A stretch of DNA of 64,000 nucleotides from Hamadaea tsunoensis DSM 44101 (GCF_000428945.1 NZ_KE386821.1:59330-123329); one strand, 5' to 3'. Shown: positions 1 to 9,477, counted from the stretch's first letter. The notes: generated from the sequence alone by a model not told the origin. Numbers and translations: made by a program.

Positions 1-731
1 GTGGCCAGGATCGTGTTGAAGTTGAGCGTGGCCATCGCCTTCGGCACGAAGCCGATGGAGGCGCCGGACACCACGGCCCCGTGGGTACGCGTACCGGAGG
101 AGGCGTCGACGACGCTGTAGGTGAGCCGCCCGTCGGACAGGACGCCGTAGATGGAGGCGCTGCCGGACAGGTCGTCGACGATGTTCTTGTACCGCAGCGC
201 CTTGTACGCCGACGTCGGGTGGCTGGACAGCTCCGCCCAGCTGAACGAGGCGCCGGTGACCTTCGCCAGCGGTGTCGAGCCGAAGCTGTAGTACCAGAAG
301 TGCGTCTTCGCCGAGTCCTCCCAGCCGCCGAAGAGGATCGTGTGCACGCCCGGGTCGTCGAGGATGTCGCCCGGCTTGAGGTCGCTGCGACTGATCGCGG
401 TCGTGTACGTGGAGGTGTTCAGGCCGTCCGTGTTCGGGTCGGCGTTGAGGTGCCAGGACATGTCGACGTATCCGGAGCAGTCCTTGCGGTACTGGCGCTC
501 GTGGGCGGCGTCCCAGGTCCAGCCCTGCTGGTTGTAGCCCATGTCGGAGTCGTTGCGGCGGTTGTACCAGTCGGTGGCGCGGGAGATCACCTCGGAGCGG
601 GTGATCTGCCCGCCGCGGGTCGAGGAGGCATTCGCCGCCGGCGGCGCGGCCAGGGTGGCGCAGGTGGCTGCGGCGACGAGCAGTCCCAGCGCCGCGGCGA
701 TCGCCCGGCGGGGAAGGGGTGTCGGAGTCAT
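1..731 (-). CDS. Secreted NlpC/P60-like protein with tachylectin-like domain (3' end cut off)
   Basis: The gene starts at the ATG at 731 on the minus strand and runs off the window, so about 243 codons of the N-terminal part are seen. Residues 1-33 form a signal peptide (an RRAIAAA start followed by a hydrophobic core and an A-rich end). Then comes a domain with DCSGYVD and, some 45 residues on, VHTILFGG. This fits the Cys and His of an NlpC/P60-like cell-wall amidase or peptidase fold. The last visible part (IYGVLSDGRLTYSVVDAS) resembles the repeat of tachylectin-like beta-propellers that often follow such domains in actinomycetes. It probably acts on or binds extracellular glycan. No RBS check decided the start; the signal peptide fits it. 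Confidence 0.7.
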   Translation of the reverse strand, partial: MTPTPLPRRAIAAALGLLVAAATCATLAAPPAANASSTRGGQITRSEVISRATDWYNRRNDSDMGYNQQGWTWDAAHERQYRKDCSGYVDMSWHLNADPNTDGLNTSTYTTAISRSDLKPGDILDDPGVHTILFGGWEDSAKTHFWYYSFGSTPLAKVTGASFSWAELSSHPTSAYKALRYKNIVDDLSGSASIYGVLSDGRLTYSVVDASSGTRTHGAVVSGASIGFVPKAMATLNFNTILA

Positions 732-788
732 GGATCGGAGTGTGGCTGTACATCGATGCGTGCGACAGTGACGATGTCTACATTTCAC

Positions 789-3287
789 CTATACATTCAC
801 GCGCAGCGGCTGCCGCAGGGCGCGTACGTCGAGTCCCAGTTCGTTCAGGACGGCTGTGCAGGCGGCCTGGTGCTCGGCCGCGCCGGATTGGCCGAGTGCC
901 GTGGCCGCCTCCGCGAGGCGGGCGTGCAGGCGGGCGGCCTCCAACGGCATCCGCAGCCGCTGCCAGGTCCGCAGCGACCGCCGGAACGGTTCGACGGCTT
1001 CGGCGGGCTGCCGGCGGGCCAGCGCCAGATCGCCCAGCGACCGCAGCGCGTACGCGGCACTCCCGGCGTCGGACAGCCGCTCGAAGGTCGCCAGCGATTG
1101 TCCGATGAGGATGCCTGCGGTGTCCCAGGCACCCCGGCGCACGGCGAGATCACCGAGGCGCAGCTCCGCGTACGCCTGGGCCGCCTCGTGCCCGGCCGCG
1201 TGTACCAGTGCGAGGGCTTCGGCGAACGCAGTCTCGGCGTCGGCGGTCCGGCCCGCGTCGGCGAGCACGTCGCCGTAGGTGAACAGCCGCAGCGCCATCA
1301 TGACCGAGGCGCCGGCGGCCCGCTGGATCGCGATGGCCCGCGCGGCGAGCGGGAGTGCCTCCCCCGGCCGTCCGGATTCGAGCAGGGCGGTGGCGACGCA
1401 CGTCAGCGCCGTCGACAGCAGCAGCGCGGAGGTGCCGTCGCAGACCCGCACGGCTTCCTCGCTGTCCCCGATCGCCCGGTCGAGCCGGCCGCGCCGCTTC
1501 GCGTACAGGCTGGATTGCATGAGCGCGCGCACGAGCAGATCACGGTCGCCGAGGGCGCGCGCGGCGACGAGCATCTCCGCGCTGAGGGCGGCCATCTCGG
1601 CGTCGAGGTCGTGCTCGATGAGGGCACTGAACAGGGTCTGGGACAGCCGCAGCCGCAGGCGGTGGTGACCGGTCTCCCGCACGGCGGCGAGCGCCTCGCG
1701 CAGGGTGCCCAGGTGGTCGTCGCGGTAGCCGCGCACGCGCAGGAAACCGGCGATGCGCAGGGCGAGCGCGGCCGCGAGGTCGGGGCGGTCCCGCCGGCAG
1801 GCGTGGCCGACGGCGGCGACGAGGGTGGCGCGCTCGGCCGCCAGCCAGTCCGACGGCACGGCGCGGGCGGTGGCGGCGGCAGGGCCGTCGATCTGGTGGT
1901 ACGGCAGGTCGTTGCCGTACCCGTAGCCGTAGTCCGAGGCTTCGTCCGCCACGCCGGCCAGTGCGAGCCAGGCGTGCAGCAACCGGTCGCCGGTGTCGCT
2001 CAGTTCCTCGGCGGACTCCTCGGCGCGGGCGCGCTCGCGGCCGAACTCGGCGATCAGGTCGTGCAGCCGGTAGCGTTGCTGGCCGACCGCGTCGACGCCG
2101 GCCGGCTCGACGAGATGCAGGCTCACGAGCTCGTCGAAGAGCGGCTCGGCGGGTCCGGCCGACAGCTCGTCGGCGACCCACATCGGGAAGTCCGGTGCCC
2201 ACTGGACCGCCAGGCGACGCAGCAGCCGCTGCTGCGGCGGGCTGAGCGAGTGGTAGCTCAGGCCGATGCTCGCCCGCACGTCGAGGTCGCCGACGGACAG
2301 CGCGTCCAGCCGTCCGTGCTCGGCCGTCAGCCGCCGCTCGAGTTCGGCGACCGTCCAATCGGGACGGACAGCCAGCCGGCCGGCGGCCACACAGAGCGCG
2401 AGCGGCGAGTACCCGCACGCGTCGACGACCCGCCCGGCGGCGGCCCGCTCGGCCGTGACCCGGTCCGGCCCGGCCAGCCGGCGCAGCAGCTCCAGCGCGT
2501 CGGACCGGGCCAGCGCCGGCACCGTCCACCGGGCCGCCCCGAGCAGGGCGCCCAGGTGGCGGCGCGAGGTCACGATCGCCGCGCCGGCGCCGTCCGGCGG
2601 CAGCAGCGGCCGCACCTGCTCCTCGCCCGCGGCGTCGTCCAGCACGAGCAGCAGCCGCCGCCCCGAGATCATGCTGCGGTACGCGCCGAGCCGCTCGTCG
2701 GGATCGTCGGGCACCTCGGACGGCGGCAGGCCGAGCGCGCGCAGGAACCGGCCCAGCACCGCCTGGGCGTCGGCCGGCTGCTCGTGCGCGCCGCGCAGGT
2801 CGGCGTACAGCTGGCCGTCGGGGAAGTCCTCGGCCGACCGGTGGCCGGCGGCCAGCGCGAGCGCGCTCTTGCCGATCCCGCCCGGGCCGACCAGCAGGAC
2901 CGTCGATCGCGTACCCTCGCGCAGGGTCTCGACGATCTCGCCGGTCATCCGGTCGCGGCCGGTGAGCACGGTGGGCGGCGGCAGCTGTCGGGGCAGGACC
3001 CGCGTACGCGGGTCCCCGACGGGTGCTGGTGGCCGGTCGGGGGCCGGCGCGGACGGCCGGGCCGCGGCGGCGACCAGGACGGCCCGCTCGTCGTCGGCCA
3101 GGCCCAGTGCGTCGGCGATCCGGCTGACCGTGTACTGATGGGGGAACCGGCGGCTGCCGCGTTCCAGGGCGCCGACCGCCTGGCTGCTGATGGAGGCACG
3201 CTCGGCGAGCTGCTCCTGCGTCAGGCCGGCGGTACGGCGATGCTGGCGCAGCAGTACGCCGAACGGGAGCGACAAGAGCTGTTTCAC
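789..3287 (-). CDS. HTH/NB-ARC/TPR transcriptional regulator (AfsR-like signal-transduction ATPase)
   Basis: A large regulator. Residues about 8-62 are an XRE-type helix-turn-helix (GLTQEQLAERASISSQAVG). An NB-ARC ATPase follows with P-loop GPGGIGKS near residue 132 and a Walker B-like RLLLVLDDA near 212. A long helical TPR-like region fills roughly residues 450-800. Such proteins switch by nucleotide binding and usually control secondary metabolism or development, but the target is not visible. I place the start at the GTG at 3287 because homologues begin just before the HTH with a phrase like FGVLLRQHR. A TTG at 3347 in the same frame would add 20 residues unlike the family. It is divergent from the flavoenzyme gene at 3383, with a shared promoter region of 95 bases or less. 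Confidence 0.88.
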   Translation of the reverse strand: MKQLLSLPFGVLLRQHRRTAGLTQEQLAERASISSQAVGALERGSRRFPHQYTVSRIADALGLADDERAVLVAAAARPSAPAPDRPPAPVGDPRTRVLPRQLPPPTVLTGRDRMTGEIVETLREGTRSTVLLVGPGGIGKSALALAAGHRSAEDFPDGQLYADLRGAHEQPADAQAVLGRFLRALGLPPSEVPDDPDERLGAYRSMISGRRLLLVLDDAAGEEQVRPLLPPDGAGAAIVTSRRHLGALLGAARWTVPALARSDALELLRRLAGPDRVTAERAAAGRVVDACGYSPLALCVAAGRLAVRPDWTVAELERRLTAEHGRLDALSVGDLDVRASIGLSYHSLSPPQQRLLRRLAVQWAPDFPMWVADELSAGPAEPLFDELVSLHLVEPAGVDAVGQQRYRLHDLIAEFGRERARAEESAEELSDTGDRLLHAWLALAGVADEASDYGYGYGNDLPYHQIDGPAAATARAVPSDWLAAERATLVAAVGHACRRDRPDLAAALALRIAGFLRVRGYRDDHLGTLREALAAVRETGHHRLRLRLSQTLFSALIEHDLDAEMAALSAEMLVAARALGDRDLLVRALMQSSLYAKRRGRLDRAIGDSEEAVRVCDGTSALLLSTALTCVATALLESGRPGEALPLAARAIAIQRAAGASVMMALRLFTYGDVLADAGRTADAETAFAEALALVHAAGHEAAQAYAELRLGDLAVRRGAWDTAGILIGQSLATFERLSDAGSAAYALRSLGDLALARRQPAEAVEPFRRSLRTWQRLRMPLEAARLHARLAEAATALGQSGAAEHQAACTAVLNELGLDVRALRQPLRVNV

Positions 3288-3382
3288 CTCACACCAGACA
3301 TCGCGGCGGACGCGTCGCAGTGAGGCCGATCGTAGCAACCTGGACAATTCACTGGGAGCTGTCCGTGCCGTCAGGAGGAGCC

Positions 3383-4669
3383 ATGTCCGACCTCGCCCCG
3401 GGCCCCGGCCGCGTACGCCAGTCCCGGATCTACCGTGACGGCGTGCTGGGCTCGCGTCCGGCCGTGCCGACCGACTTCGCCGGCCTGGAACGCGCCGCCC
3501 GCAAGGCGTTGAGCGCGCAGGCGTGGGCCTATGTGGCGGGCGGCGCCGGCGAGGGCCGTACGATGCGCAACAACCGGGAGGCCTTCGACGGCTGGGCGAT
3601 CGTGCCGCGGATGCTGCGCGGCGGCGGCGCGCGCGACCTGACGCGTACGGTCCTCGGCACGCCGCTGCCGGTGCCGTTCCTGCTCGCCCCGGTGGGGGCC
3701 GGCCAGCTCGTCGACGAGGACGCCGACCTGCACACCGCGCGGGCCGCGGCCGCCACCGGCGTCCCCTACGTCTTCACCAACCAGGCCGGTACGCCGCTGG
3801 AGCGGACCGCCGCGGCGATGGGCGACGCGGCCCGCTGGATGCAGCTGTACTGGAGCACGGACGAGGGACTGGTCGACAGCCTCATCCAGCGGGCCGAGAA
3901 CGCCGGCGCCGGGGCGCTGGTCGTCACGCTGGACACGACCGTGCTCGGCTGGCGCCCGCAGGACCTGAACCTGGGCTCGCTGCCGTTCGCGCGGGGCCTG
4001 GGGATCGGCCAGTACACGTCCGACCCGCGCTTCACGGAACTGGTCGACGAGCGGGTACGCCGGGCGCGGCCGGGGGAGCGGCCGAAGGTCACCCTGGCCG
4101 CCATCCGCTCGCTGCTGTCGATCACCCGCCACCATCCGGGTTCGTTCCGGGCGAACCTGCGCTCGCCGAACCCGCGGGCGGCCGTGGAGACGTTCCTCGA
4201 CATCTACTCCAACCCGCTGTTGAGCTGGGAGCACATCGCGACCCTGCGCGGGCGTACGCGGCTGCCGATCGTGCTGAAGGGGATCCTGCACCCGGACGAC
4301 GCGCGGCGGGCGTTCGACCACGGCGTGGACGGCATCGTCGTCTCCAATCACGGCGGCCGCCAGGTCGACTCCGCCATCGCCTCGCTGGACGCGCTGGTCG
4401 GCGTACGCGACGCGGTCGGTCCGGACGCGACGGTCCTGATGGACAGCGGCATCCGGACGGGCGCCGACGTCTTCACGGCCCTCGCCCTGGGTGCCGACGC
4501 GGTGCTGCTCGGCCGCCCCTACATGTACGGGATGGCGGTCGCCGGGCAGCGCGGCGTGGAGGAGGTCATCGCCAACGTGGCGGCCGAACTGGACCTCACG
4601 ATGGCCCTCGCCGGGGTGCGGAGCCTCGCCGAGATCACACGCGACCTGCTCGTGCCCCGCAGGCGATGA
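3383..4669 (+). CDS. FMN-dependent alpha-hydroxy acid oxidase, lactate 2-monooxygenase-like
   Basis: A 428-residue FMN-dependent alpha-hydroxy-acid dehydrogenase with a TIM-barrel fold. IVLKGILHPDDA (~295) carries the flavin-contacting lysine. IVVSNHGGRQVDSA (~320) carries the catalytic histidine and substrate arginine. DSGIRTGADV and GRPYMYGMAV bind the FMN phosphate. The insert WRPQDLNLGSLPFARGLG and the length match the lactate 2-monooxygenase branch better than the shorter glycolate or lactate oxidases. The expected reaction is oxidation of a short 2-hydroxy acid such as lactate. The ATG at 3383 has a good RBS (AGGAGGAG at 3373-3380). The stop lies 22 bases before the next gene, so the two may be co-transcribed. 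Confidence 0.88.
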   Translation: MSDLAPGPGRVRQSRIYRDGVLGSRPAVPTDFAGLERAARKALSAQAWAYVAGGAGEGRTMRNNREAFDGWAIVPRMLRGGGARDLTRTVLGTPLPVPFLLAPVGAGQLVDEDADLHTARAAAATGVPYVFTNQAGTPLERTAAAMGDAARWMQLYWSTDEGLVDSLIQRAENAGAGALVVTLDTTVLGWRPQDLNLGSLPFARGLGIGQYTSDPRFTELVDERVRRARPGERPKVTLAAIRSLLSITRHHPGSFRANLRSPNPRAAVETFLDIYSNPLLSWEHIATLRGRTRLPIVLKGILHPDDARRAFDHGVDGIVVSNHGGRQVDSAIASLDALVGVRDAVGPDATVLMDSGIRTGADVFTALALGADAVLLGRPYMYGMAVAGQRGVEEVIANVAAELDLTMALAGVRSLAEITRDLLVPRRR

Positions 4670-4691
4670 TCGGCGGCGGTATCCTGCGCGC

Positions 4692-5747
4692 ATGATCCTG
4701 GGCGCCTACCTTCCCGCCTACGGCGATCGAGCAGTGGCGGCTGGTGTCCGGGGCGCGGCTGCCGACCAGCTGACACACCTCTTCTACGCCTTCGCCACGA
4801 TCCGGGACGGCCGGTTGCGCCTGCCGTCCCGCGCCTCCGACGAGCTGGCGGCCATCAGGCGGGCGTACCCGCACCTGCGGGTCATCCTGTCCGTCGGCGG
4901 CTGGGGCGCCGACGGCTTCTCCGACGCCGCCCTGACCGCGCGGACGCGTACGCACCTGGTCGACCAGTGCCTGGAGCTCGGCGCCGGCTTCGACGGCATC
5001 GACCTGGACTGGGAGTTCCCGGTCTCCGGCGGTCCCGCCGAGGTCACCCACCGCCCCGAGGACCGCCGCAACTGCACGCTGCTCGCCCGGGAACTGCGCG
5101 ACCGCCTCGCCCCGGGCCGCGAGCTCACCGCGGCCCTCCCGGCCGGGCGGCTGCAGTCCGCCGGACCCTACGACCCGGCCGAGAGCTACGAACTCGCCCA
5201 ACTGGCCGAGATCCTCGACTTCGTCAACCTCATGACCTACGACTTCGGCACCGGCTTCTCGCCGGTCGCCACGTTCAACGCGCCGCTGGCCGAGGTCGCC
5301 GACGACCCGCTCGACCCCGCCCTGCGGCCGTCGAACAACGTCGCCGGCGCGGTCGCGTACTACGAGCGGCACGGCGTACCGCGCGACCGGCTCGTGCTCG
5401 GCGTACCGTTCTACGGCCGCGGGTTCACCGTCGCCGCACCCGGCGACCAGGCCGGCCTGTTCCAGACCCAGACCGGCACCGTCGCCGTCGGCGACTGGCG
5501 CGACATCCGCCGCGACCTGCTGACCGACCCCGCCTGGGAACAGCACCGCCATCCCGTCGCCCGTTCACCGTGGCTCTACCACCGGGGTACGCGTACCTTC
5601 GTCAGCTTCGAGGACGCACAGTCCATTGAGGAGCGATCGGCGTACGCGGCGGGGCTCGGACTGCGCGGCGCGTTCATGTGGCACCTGGCGGGGGACGACG
5701 ACGAGCACACGCTCCTGACGGCGATGACGCGCCCGTTCCGCGGCTGA
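4692..5747 (+). CDS. GH18-family glycosyl hydrolase (chitinase-like)
   Basis: A 351-residue GH18 TIM-barrel protein. The signature FDGIDLDWEFP, with the catalytic DxxDxDxE acid, lies near residues 100-110. SVGGWG of strand 3, NLMTYDF of strand 6 and a late FMWHLAGDD (Trp at strand 8) are also present. No signal peptide follows the ATG at 4692 (MILGAYLPAYGD), so it is either cytoplasmic or exported without a classical leader, which is less usual for a chitinase. It may act on chitooligosaccharides or a related GlcNAc polymer. The gene is compact, with no binding modules. Confidence 0.85.
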   Translation: MILGAYLPAYGDRAVAAGVRGAAADQLTHLFYAFATIRDGRLRLPSRASDELAAIRRAYPHLRVILSVGGWGADGFSDAALTARTRTHLVDQCLELGAGFDGIDLDWEFPVSGGPAEVTHRPEDRRNCTLLARELRDRLAPGRELTAALPAGRLQSAGPYDPAESYELAQLAEILDFVNLMTYDFGTGFSPVATFNAPLAEVADDPLDPALRPSNNVAGAVAYYERHGVPRDRLVLGVPFYGRGFTVAAPGDQAGLFQTQTGTVAVGDWRDIRRDLLTDPAWEQHRHPVARSPWLYHRGTRTFVSFEDAQSIEERSAYAAGLGLRGAFMWHLAGDDDEHTLLTAMTRPFRG

Positions 5748-5778
5748 CCCGTCACCGGGCTTGTCGGGTTGCCGTGGA

Positions 5779-7224
5779 TCAGACCGGGAACCAGTGGTCG
5801 ACGGCGGTCCGCAACGCCTCGTGGTCCGGCACCGCGCCGGGCGCCGCCGCCCACGCGATCACACCGTCCGGTCGCACGAGGACGGATGACAGGCGCTCGT
5901 CGTCCGCCACGGCGGCCCGCACGGCCTTCACCCGGTCGCCGAGGCCCGACCCGTCGGCGGCGGGATGGATCAGCAGCGGCCGGCCGTCGGTGGTGAGCTG
6001 CTCCAACGGTGCCCCGCCGACCGTCAGCGGCGGGCAGTGCGTGCCGACCAGCGGATGCGCCCCGGAGTCCGGTACGGGATACCGGTGGCCGACGCCGGAC
6101 AGCAGCCGAGCCAGGTACCGGTTCACCTCGGGCAGGTCCATGAGATCGCCCATGATGTCGCGCAGGGCGTCGACGTGCGCTCCCGGGGCCAGCAGCGCGG
6201 ACTGCGCCCGGGTGTTGTGCAGGACGGCCGCGCCGACCGGATGCCGTTCGGCGGTATAGCTGTCCAGCAGCGCGTCGTCCGCGCCGCGTACCGTGGCGGC
6301 GAGTTTCCAGCCGAGGTTCACGGCGTCCGTCAGGCCGAGGTTGAGGCCCTGACCGCCGTTGGGGGAGTGCACGTGGGCGGCGTCGCCGGCGAGCACGGTG
6401 CGCCCTCGCCGGTACGCGTCGACCTGCCGGGCCTGGTCGGTGAACCGCAGCCCGCCCTGGAAGTCCTCGACGACGACGTCCACCCCGGTGACCCGGCGTA
6501 CGCTCTCGCGTACCTCGTCGGCGGACAGCGCGCCGGACCGGTCGGCGGTGGGATCGGTGAAGTCGAAGGTGGCGACCACGCCCTCCTCGTGGAACAGCGT
6601 GCCGCCGGGCAGCCGGCCGGGCGGCGGCAGCTGATCGCGCTCGCGTACGCGGGCCTGGGCGTAGCGGACGGTCATCAGGGGCGCGGTGCCCGGGAAGCCG
6701 AATCCGGCGAGCTTGCGGATGGTGCTGTGGCCGCCGTCGCAGCCGGCCACGTGCCCGGCGGTGATCCGGCGGGTGCCGGTGGGCGTGTCGAGGGTGAGGG
6801 TGACCGAGTCGGGGTCCTCCGCCCAGCCGGTGACGGTGTGACCGAAGTGCACCTCGACCCCGAGTTCGGCCAGGTGTCCGCGGAGCAGCCGTTCCAGGGC
6901 GGGCTGGCCGATGAGCGCGCCGTGCCGGCCGGGGTCCGCCGTGTCGGGGTCGATCTTGTGAATCCAGGCGAAGTGCGTCCTGGTGGTGCCGTGCTCCCGG
7001 GCGAGCGCGGCCAGGCCCTTGTCGTGCTCGTGGTCCAGTGCCGGCCCGAGCCCCCGCCGGCGCAGCGCCTCGGCGGCCAGTACGCCGATGCCGCGGGCCT
7101 TCGGCTGCTCGCTGGGGGCGGGCAGCCGCTCCAGCACGATCGGCCGTACGCCGGCCAGGCAGAGCTCGGCGGCCAGCAGCAGGCCGACCGGTCCGGCCCC
7201 GGCGATGCCGACGTCGGTGTCCAT
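5779..7224 (-). CDS. FAD-dependent aromatic monooxygenase
   Basis: A 481-residue class A flavoprotein monooxygenase. The N-terminal Rossmann motif is VGIAGAGPVGLLLAAE. The DG motif is seen as GCDGGHSTIRKLAG, and the ribityl-binding GD motif as VLAGDAAHVHSPNGGQGLNLG. The enzyme should hydroxylate an aromatic or polyketide substrate with NAD(P)H. Relatives include drug-inactivating enzymes of the rifampicin or tetracycline type as well as antibiotic tailoring enzymes. The ATG at 7224 has the RBS GGGGAGGAG. The gene is divergent from a TetR regulator, and two near-identical palindromes sit between them, so expression is probably induced by a TetR ligand that may also be the substrate. Confidence 0.9.
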   Translation of the reverse strand: MDTDVGIAGAGPVGLLLAAELCLAGVRPIVLERLPAPSEQPKARGIGVLAAEALRRRGLGPALDHEHDKGLAALAREHGTTRTHFAWIHKIDPDTADPGRHGALIGQPALERLLRGHLAELGVEVHFGHTVTGWAEDPDSVTLTLDTPTGTRRITAGHVAGCDGGHSTIRKLAGFGFPGTAPLMTVRYAQARVRERDQLPPPGRLPGGTLFHEEGVVATFDFTDPTADRSGALSADEVRESVRRVTGVDVVVEDFQGGLRFTDQARQVDAYRRGRTVLAGDAAHVHSPNGGQGLNLGLTDAVNLGWKLAATVRGADDALLDSYTAERHPVGAAVLHNTRAQSALLAPGAHVDALRDIMGDLMDLPEVNRYLARLLSGVGHRYPVPDSGAHPLVGTHCPPLTVGGAPLEQLTTDGRPLLIHPAADGSGLGDRVKAVRAAVADDERLSSVLVRPDGVIAWAAAPGAVPDHEALRTAVDHWFPV

Positions 7225-7240
7225 GGCTCGTCTCCTCCCC

Positions 7241-7295
7241 AAGACGAGACCGTCTCGTCTTGATATGACCATAACGAGACGAGACGGTCTCGTCT
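7241..7295. promoter_or_regulatory. Twin palindromic TetR operators
   Basis: Two nearly identical inverted repeats lie between the divergent monooxygenase and tetR genes. Site 1 (7241-7261) has perfect 10-base arms AAGACGAGAC around one C. Site 2 (7277-7295) has perfect 9-base arms AGACGAGAC around one G. Their centres are 35 bp apart, about 3.3 helical turns. Their size and position fit autoregulation by the adjacent TetR protein together with control of the monooxygenase. Confidence 0.88.
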
Positions 7296-7308
7296 AGAGT
7301 CGGGTAGT

Positions 7309-7920
7309 GTGGCGACCGTGACAGGTACGCCCTCGGCCGGCAAACGCCAGGCCATCCTCGATGCCGCCATCGAAGCCTTCCTACGCGCCGGGTACGCGGC
7401 CAGCGTCGACGACATCGCGGCCGCGGCCGGCGTGGGCAAGCAGACCGTCTACCGCCATTTCGGCGACAAGCAGGCGCTGTTCGTCGCCGCCGTCGCCGCC
7501 GCGCGGGACACCGCCGGCGTACCCGCGGCCGCCCTGCCGACGGGCACCGGCGACCCGATCGGCGACCTCACCCGCCTGGGCGACCGGATCCTGGCCTCCG
7601 CGCTGTCGCCCACGGTGGCGGCCCTGCACCGGCTGACCATCGCCGAACTCGTCCACCACCCGGAACTCGGCCGGGAATGGGGCGAAAGCGCCGCGCCGGT
7701 ACTGGACGACGAGCTCACCGAGTACTTCCGGCGCTGCGACGCGACCGGCGCGCTGAGCGTCGCGGATCCCGCCCGGGCGGCACGGCAGTTCGCGTACCTG
7801 CTCATCACCGAGGGCCGGGTCGCCAGCGCCTACGGCACCCGCCCGCTGACAGCGGCCCGCCGCAAGGCGATCGCGCACGAGACCGCCGACCTTCTCGTAC
7901 GCGCGCACCGGCCGGCCTGA
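7309..7920 (+). CDS. TetR-family repressor of the adjacent monooxygenase
   Basis: A 203-residue TetR protein. The N-terminal HTH (about residues 10-56) contains YAASVDDIAAAAGVGKQTVY and HFGDKQALF, typical of the family. The C-terminal region is a helical ligand-binding and dimer domain with TetR_C-type features (RLTIAELVHHPELGREW). The GTG at 7309 is chosen; another GTG nine bases later is possible. The palindromes at 7241-7295 lie immediately upstream and are its likely binding sites. Its ligand is not evident, although an aromatic compound would fit the neighbouring hydroxylase. Confidence 0.9.
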   Translation: MATVTGTPSAGKRQAILDAAIEAFLRAGYAASVDDIAAAAGVGKQTVYRHFGDKQALFVAAVAAARDTAGVPAAALPTGTGDPIGDLTRLGDRILASALSPTVAALHRLTIAELVHHPELGREWGESAAPVLDDELTEYFRRCDATGALSVADPARAARQFAYLLITEGRVASAYGTRPLTAARRKAIAHETADLLVRAHRPA

Positions 7921-8039
7921 CCGGCCGTCTCGTGTGGATCGAGGCGTTCCGCGGCGCCTCGTGACCGTCGCCCTGCCCGGGTATCGTGCGAAGCTCCGGC
8001 GACACCGGCCGGCGCCATCGGGGGACGGGACCTTCGCGG

Positions 8040-9251
8040 ATGAGAGACGAACGCAGGCGCTGGCTGATCCTCGTGGTCGGCCTGCTGGCCATGATCTCCG
8101 GCAGCACCTTCCAGTTCGGACTCGCGTACCTCATCCCCGCGCTGCGGCAGGACGGGTTCTCCCTGGAGATGGCCGGAGTCCTGGTCGCCTGCCCGACGGC
8201 GGGCGTACTGCTGACCTTGATCGCCTGGGGCGCGGCGGCGGACCGGTGGGGCGAACGCGTGGTCCTGTCCACCGGCCTCGGGTTCGCGGGCCTGGTGCTC
8301 ATCGCCGCCCAGTGGGCACCCGGTACGGGAGGCCTCGCCGCGTGCCTCGCCCTCGCCGGTGTCGGCGGTGCCTCGGTCCTCGCGAGCGGCCGGCTGATCC
8401 TCGGCTGGTTCGCCCGGCACGAGCGCGCCCTGGCGATGAGCATCCGGCAGAGCGCCCAGCCGCTGGGTGTCGCGCTGGCCGCCGCGACCCTGCCCGCGCT
8501 CGCGACCGGCGGCCTCGACCGGCCGCTGCTGTTCCTCGGGGCGCTGCTGCTGCTGGCGGCGCTCGCGGCGCTGGTTCTCGTCCGTGACCCGGTACGGCAG
8601 GAAGCCGATCCGGGCCCGCAGGAGCCGGCCGTGTCGCCCTACCGCACGCCGATGCTGTGGCGCATCCACGCGGCCAGTGCGCTGCTGGCCATCCCGCAGG
8701 TCACCGTGACCACGTTCGCCATCGTGTTCCTCACCGACGCCCGCCACTGGTCGGCCCTTTCCGCCGGGCATCTGCTGGCCGGTGCGCAGGTCTGCGGCGC
8801 GCTCGGCCGGCTGGGGGCGGGGTACTGGTCGGACCGCACCGACAGCCGGCTGCGGCCGATGCGGATCATCGCCCTGGCCACCGGCGCGGGCATGCTGGTC
8901 CTGGCCGGCGCGGCCGCCGCCGGGTGGAGCCTGGCGGTACCGGTCCTGCTGGTGCTCAGCGTGATCGCGGTGACCACCAACAGCCTCGCCTTCACCGCGG
9001 TCGCCGAGCACGCGGGGCCCGCCTGGGCCGGCCGCGCCCTCGGCATCCAGACGACCGGGCAGAACAGCCTGGGTGCCGCCACCCCGCCGGTCCTGGCGCT
9101 GACGATCGGCCTCGCGGGCTTCGCCACGAGTTTCGCCGTGGTGGCCGCGCTGCCGCTCGTCGCCGCGCTGCTCGTACCGGTCGCGGCCGAACATGCCGCC
9201 ACCCGGGACCGCACCGAGGCACCGGACCCGCAACCGGCCTCGGCTCGCTGA
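8040..9251 (+). CDS. MFS transporter
   Basis: A 403-residue major facilitator with about 12 hydrophobic segments. The first is LILVVGLLAMISGSTFQFGL. The loop 2-3 motif region reads WGAAADRWGERVVL, the usual gated-pore signature. The second half repeats the pattern (GRLGAGYWSDRTDSRL). It belongs to the general sugar/anion/drug MFS group; the substrate is unknown. The ATG at 8040 is preceded by GGGGACGGGA. An in-frame start at 7986 would add a hydrophilic 18-residue stretch and looks wrong. The stop codon runs almost directly into a long inverted repeat that could terminate transcription. Confidence 0.85.
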   Translation: MRDERRRWLILVVGLLAMISGSTFQFGLAYLIPALRQDGFSLEMAGVLVACPTAGVLLTLIAWGAAADRWGERVVLSTGLGFAGLVLIAAQWAPGTGGLAACLALAGVGGASVLASGRLILGWFARHERALAMSIRQSAQPLGVALAAATLPALATGGLDRPLLFLGALLLLAALAALVLVRDPVRQEADPGPQEPAVSPYRTPMLWRIHAASALLAIPQVTVTTFAIVFLTDARHWSALSAGHLLAGAQVCGALGRLGAGYWSDRTDSRLRPMRIIALATGAGMLVLAGAAAAGWSLAVPVLLVLSVIAVTTNSLAFTAVAEHAGPAWAGRALGIQTTGQNSLGAATPPVLALTIGLAGFATSFAVVAALPLVAALLVPVAAEHAATRDRTEAPDPQPASAR

Positions 9252-9254
9252 CCC

Positions 9255-9347
9255 TGGGGCCAAGATCCCGCTTGGATCAGGTTTTCGCACGTAATCATGG
9301 CCCATGATTCGGGTGATTTCCCTGATCCAAACGGGATCTTGGGGCCA
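9255..9347. repeat. Long imperfect inverted repeat, terminator-like
   Basis: Two ~46-base arms begin TGGGGCCAAGATCCC and end GGGATCTTGGGGCCA. They meet near 9301 and also share GGATCAGG/CCTGATCC and ATCATGGG/CCCATGAT. The element starts 4 bases after the MFS stop codon, so it probably terminates that gene. It resembles the GATC-containing inverted repeats at 36709-36816, 46573-46646 and 46709-46781. Confidence 0.75.
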
Positions 9348-9477
9348 TGGGCGGCACGGTGCGGTCGCGATCCGGGCGATCGCCGCAGGGGTGCGCTCAC
9401 GCAGGCGTACGGAGAGCCGTAAGTTCGTCGGCTGTGGAACGTATCGGTCTCACCATGACAACCCGAGGCGGTCGCGT

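Noticed and set aside
81-3323. 1080-codon plus-strand open frame opposite the NB-ARC regulator
   Set aside because: It is the antisense frame of a well-supported regulator, rich in Arg, Gly, Val and Gln with no domain, and arises from high GC.
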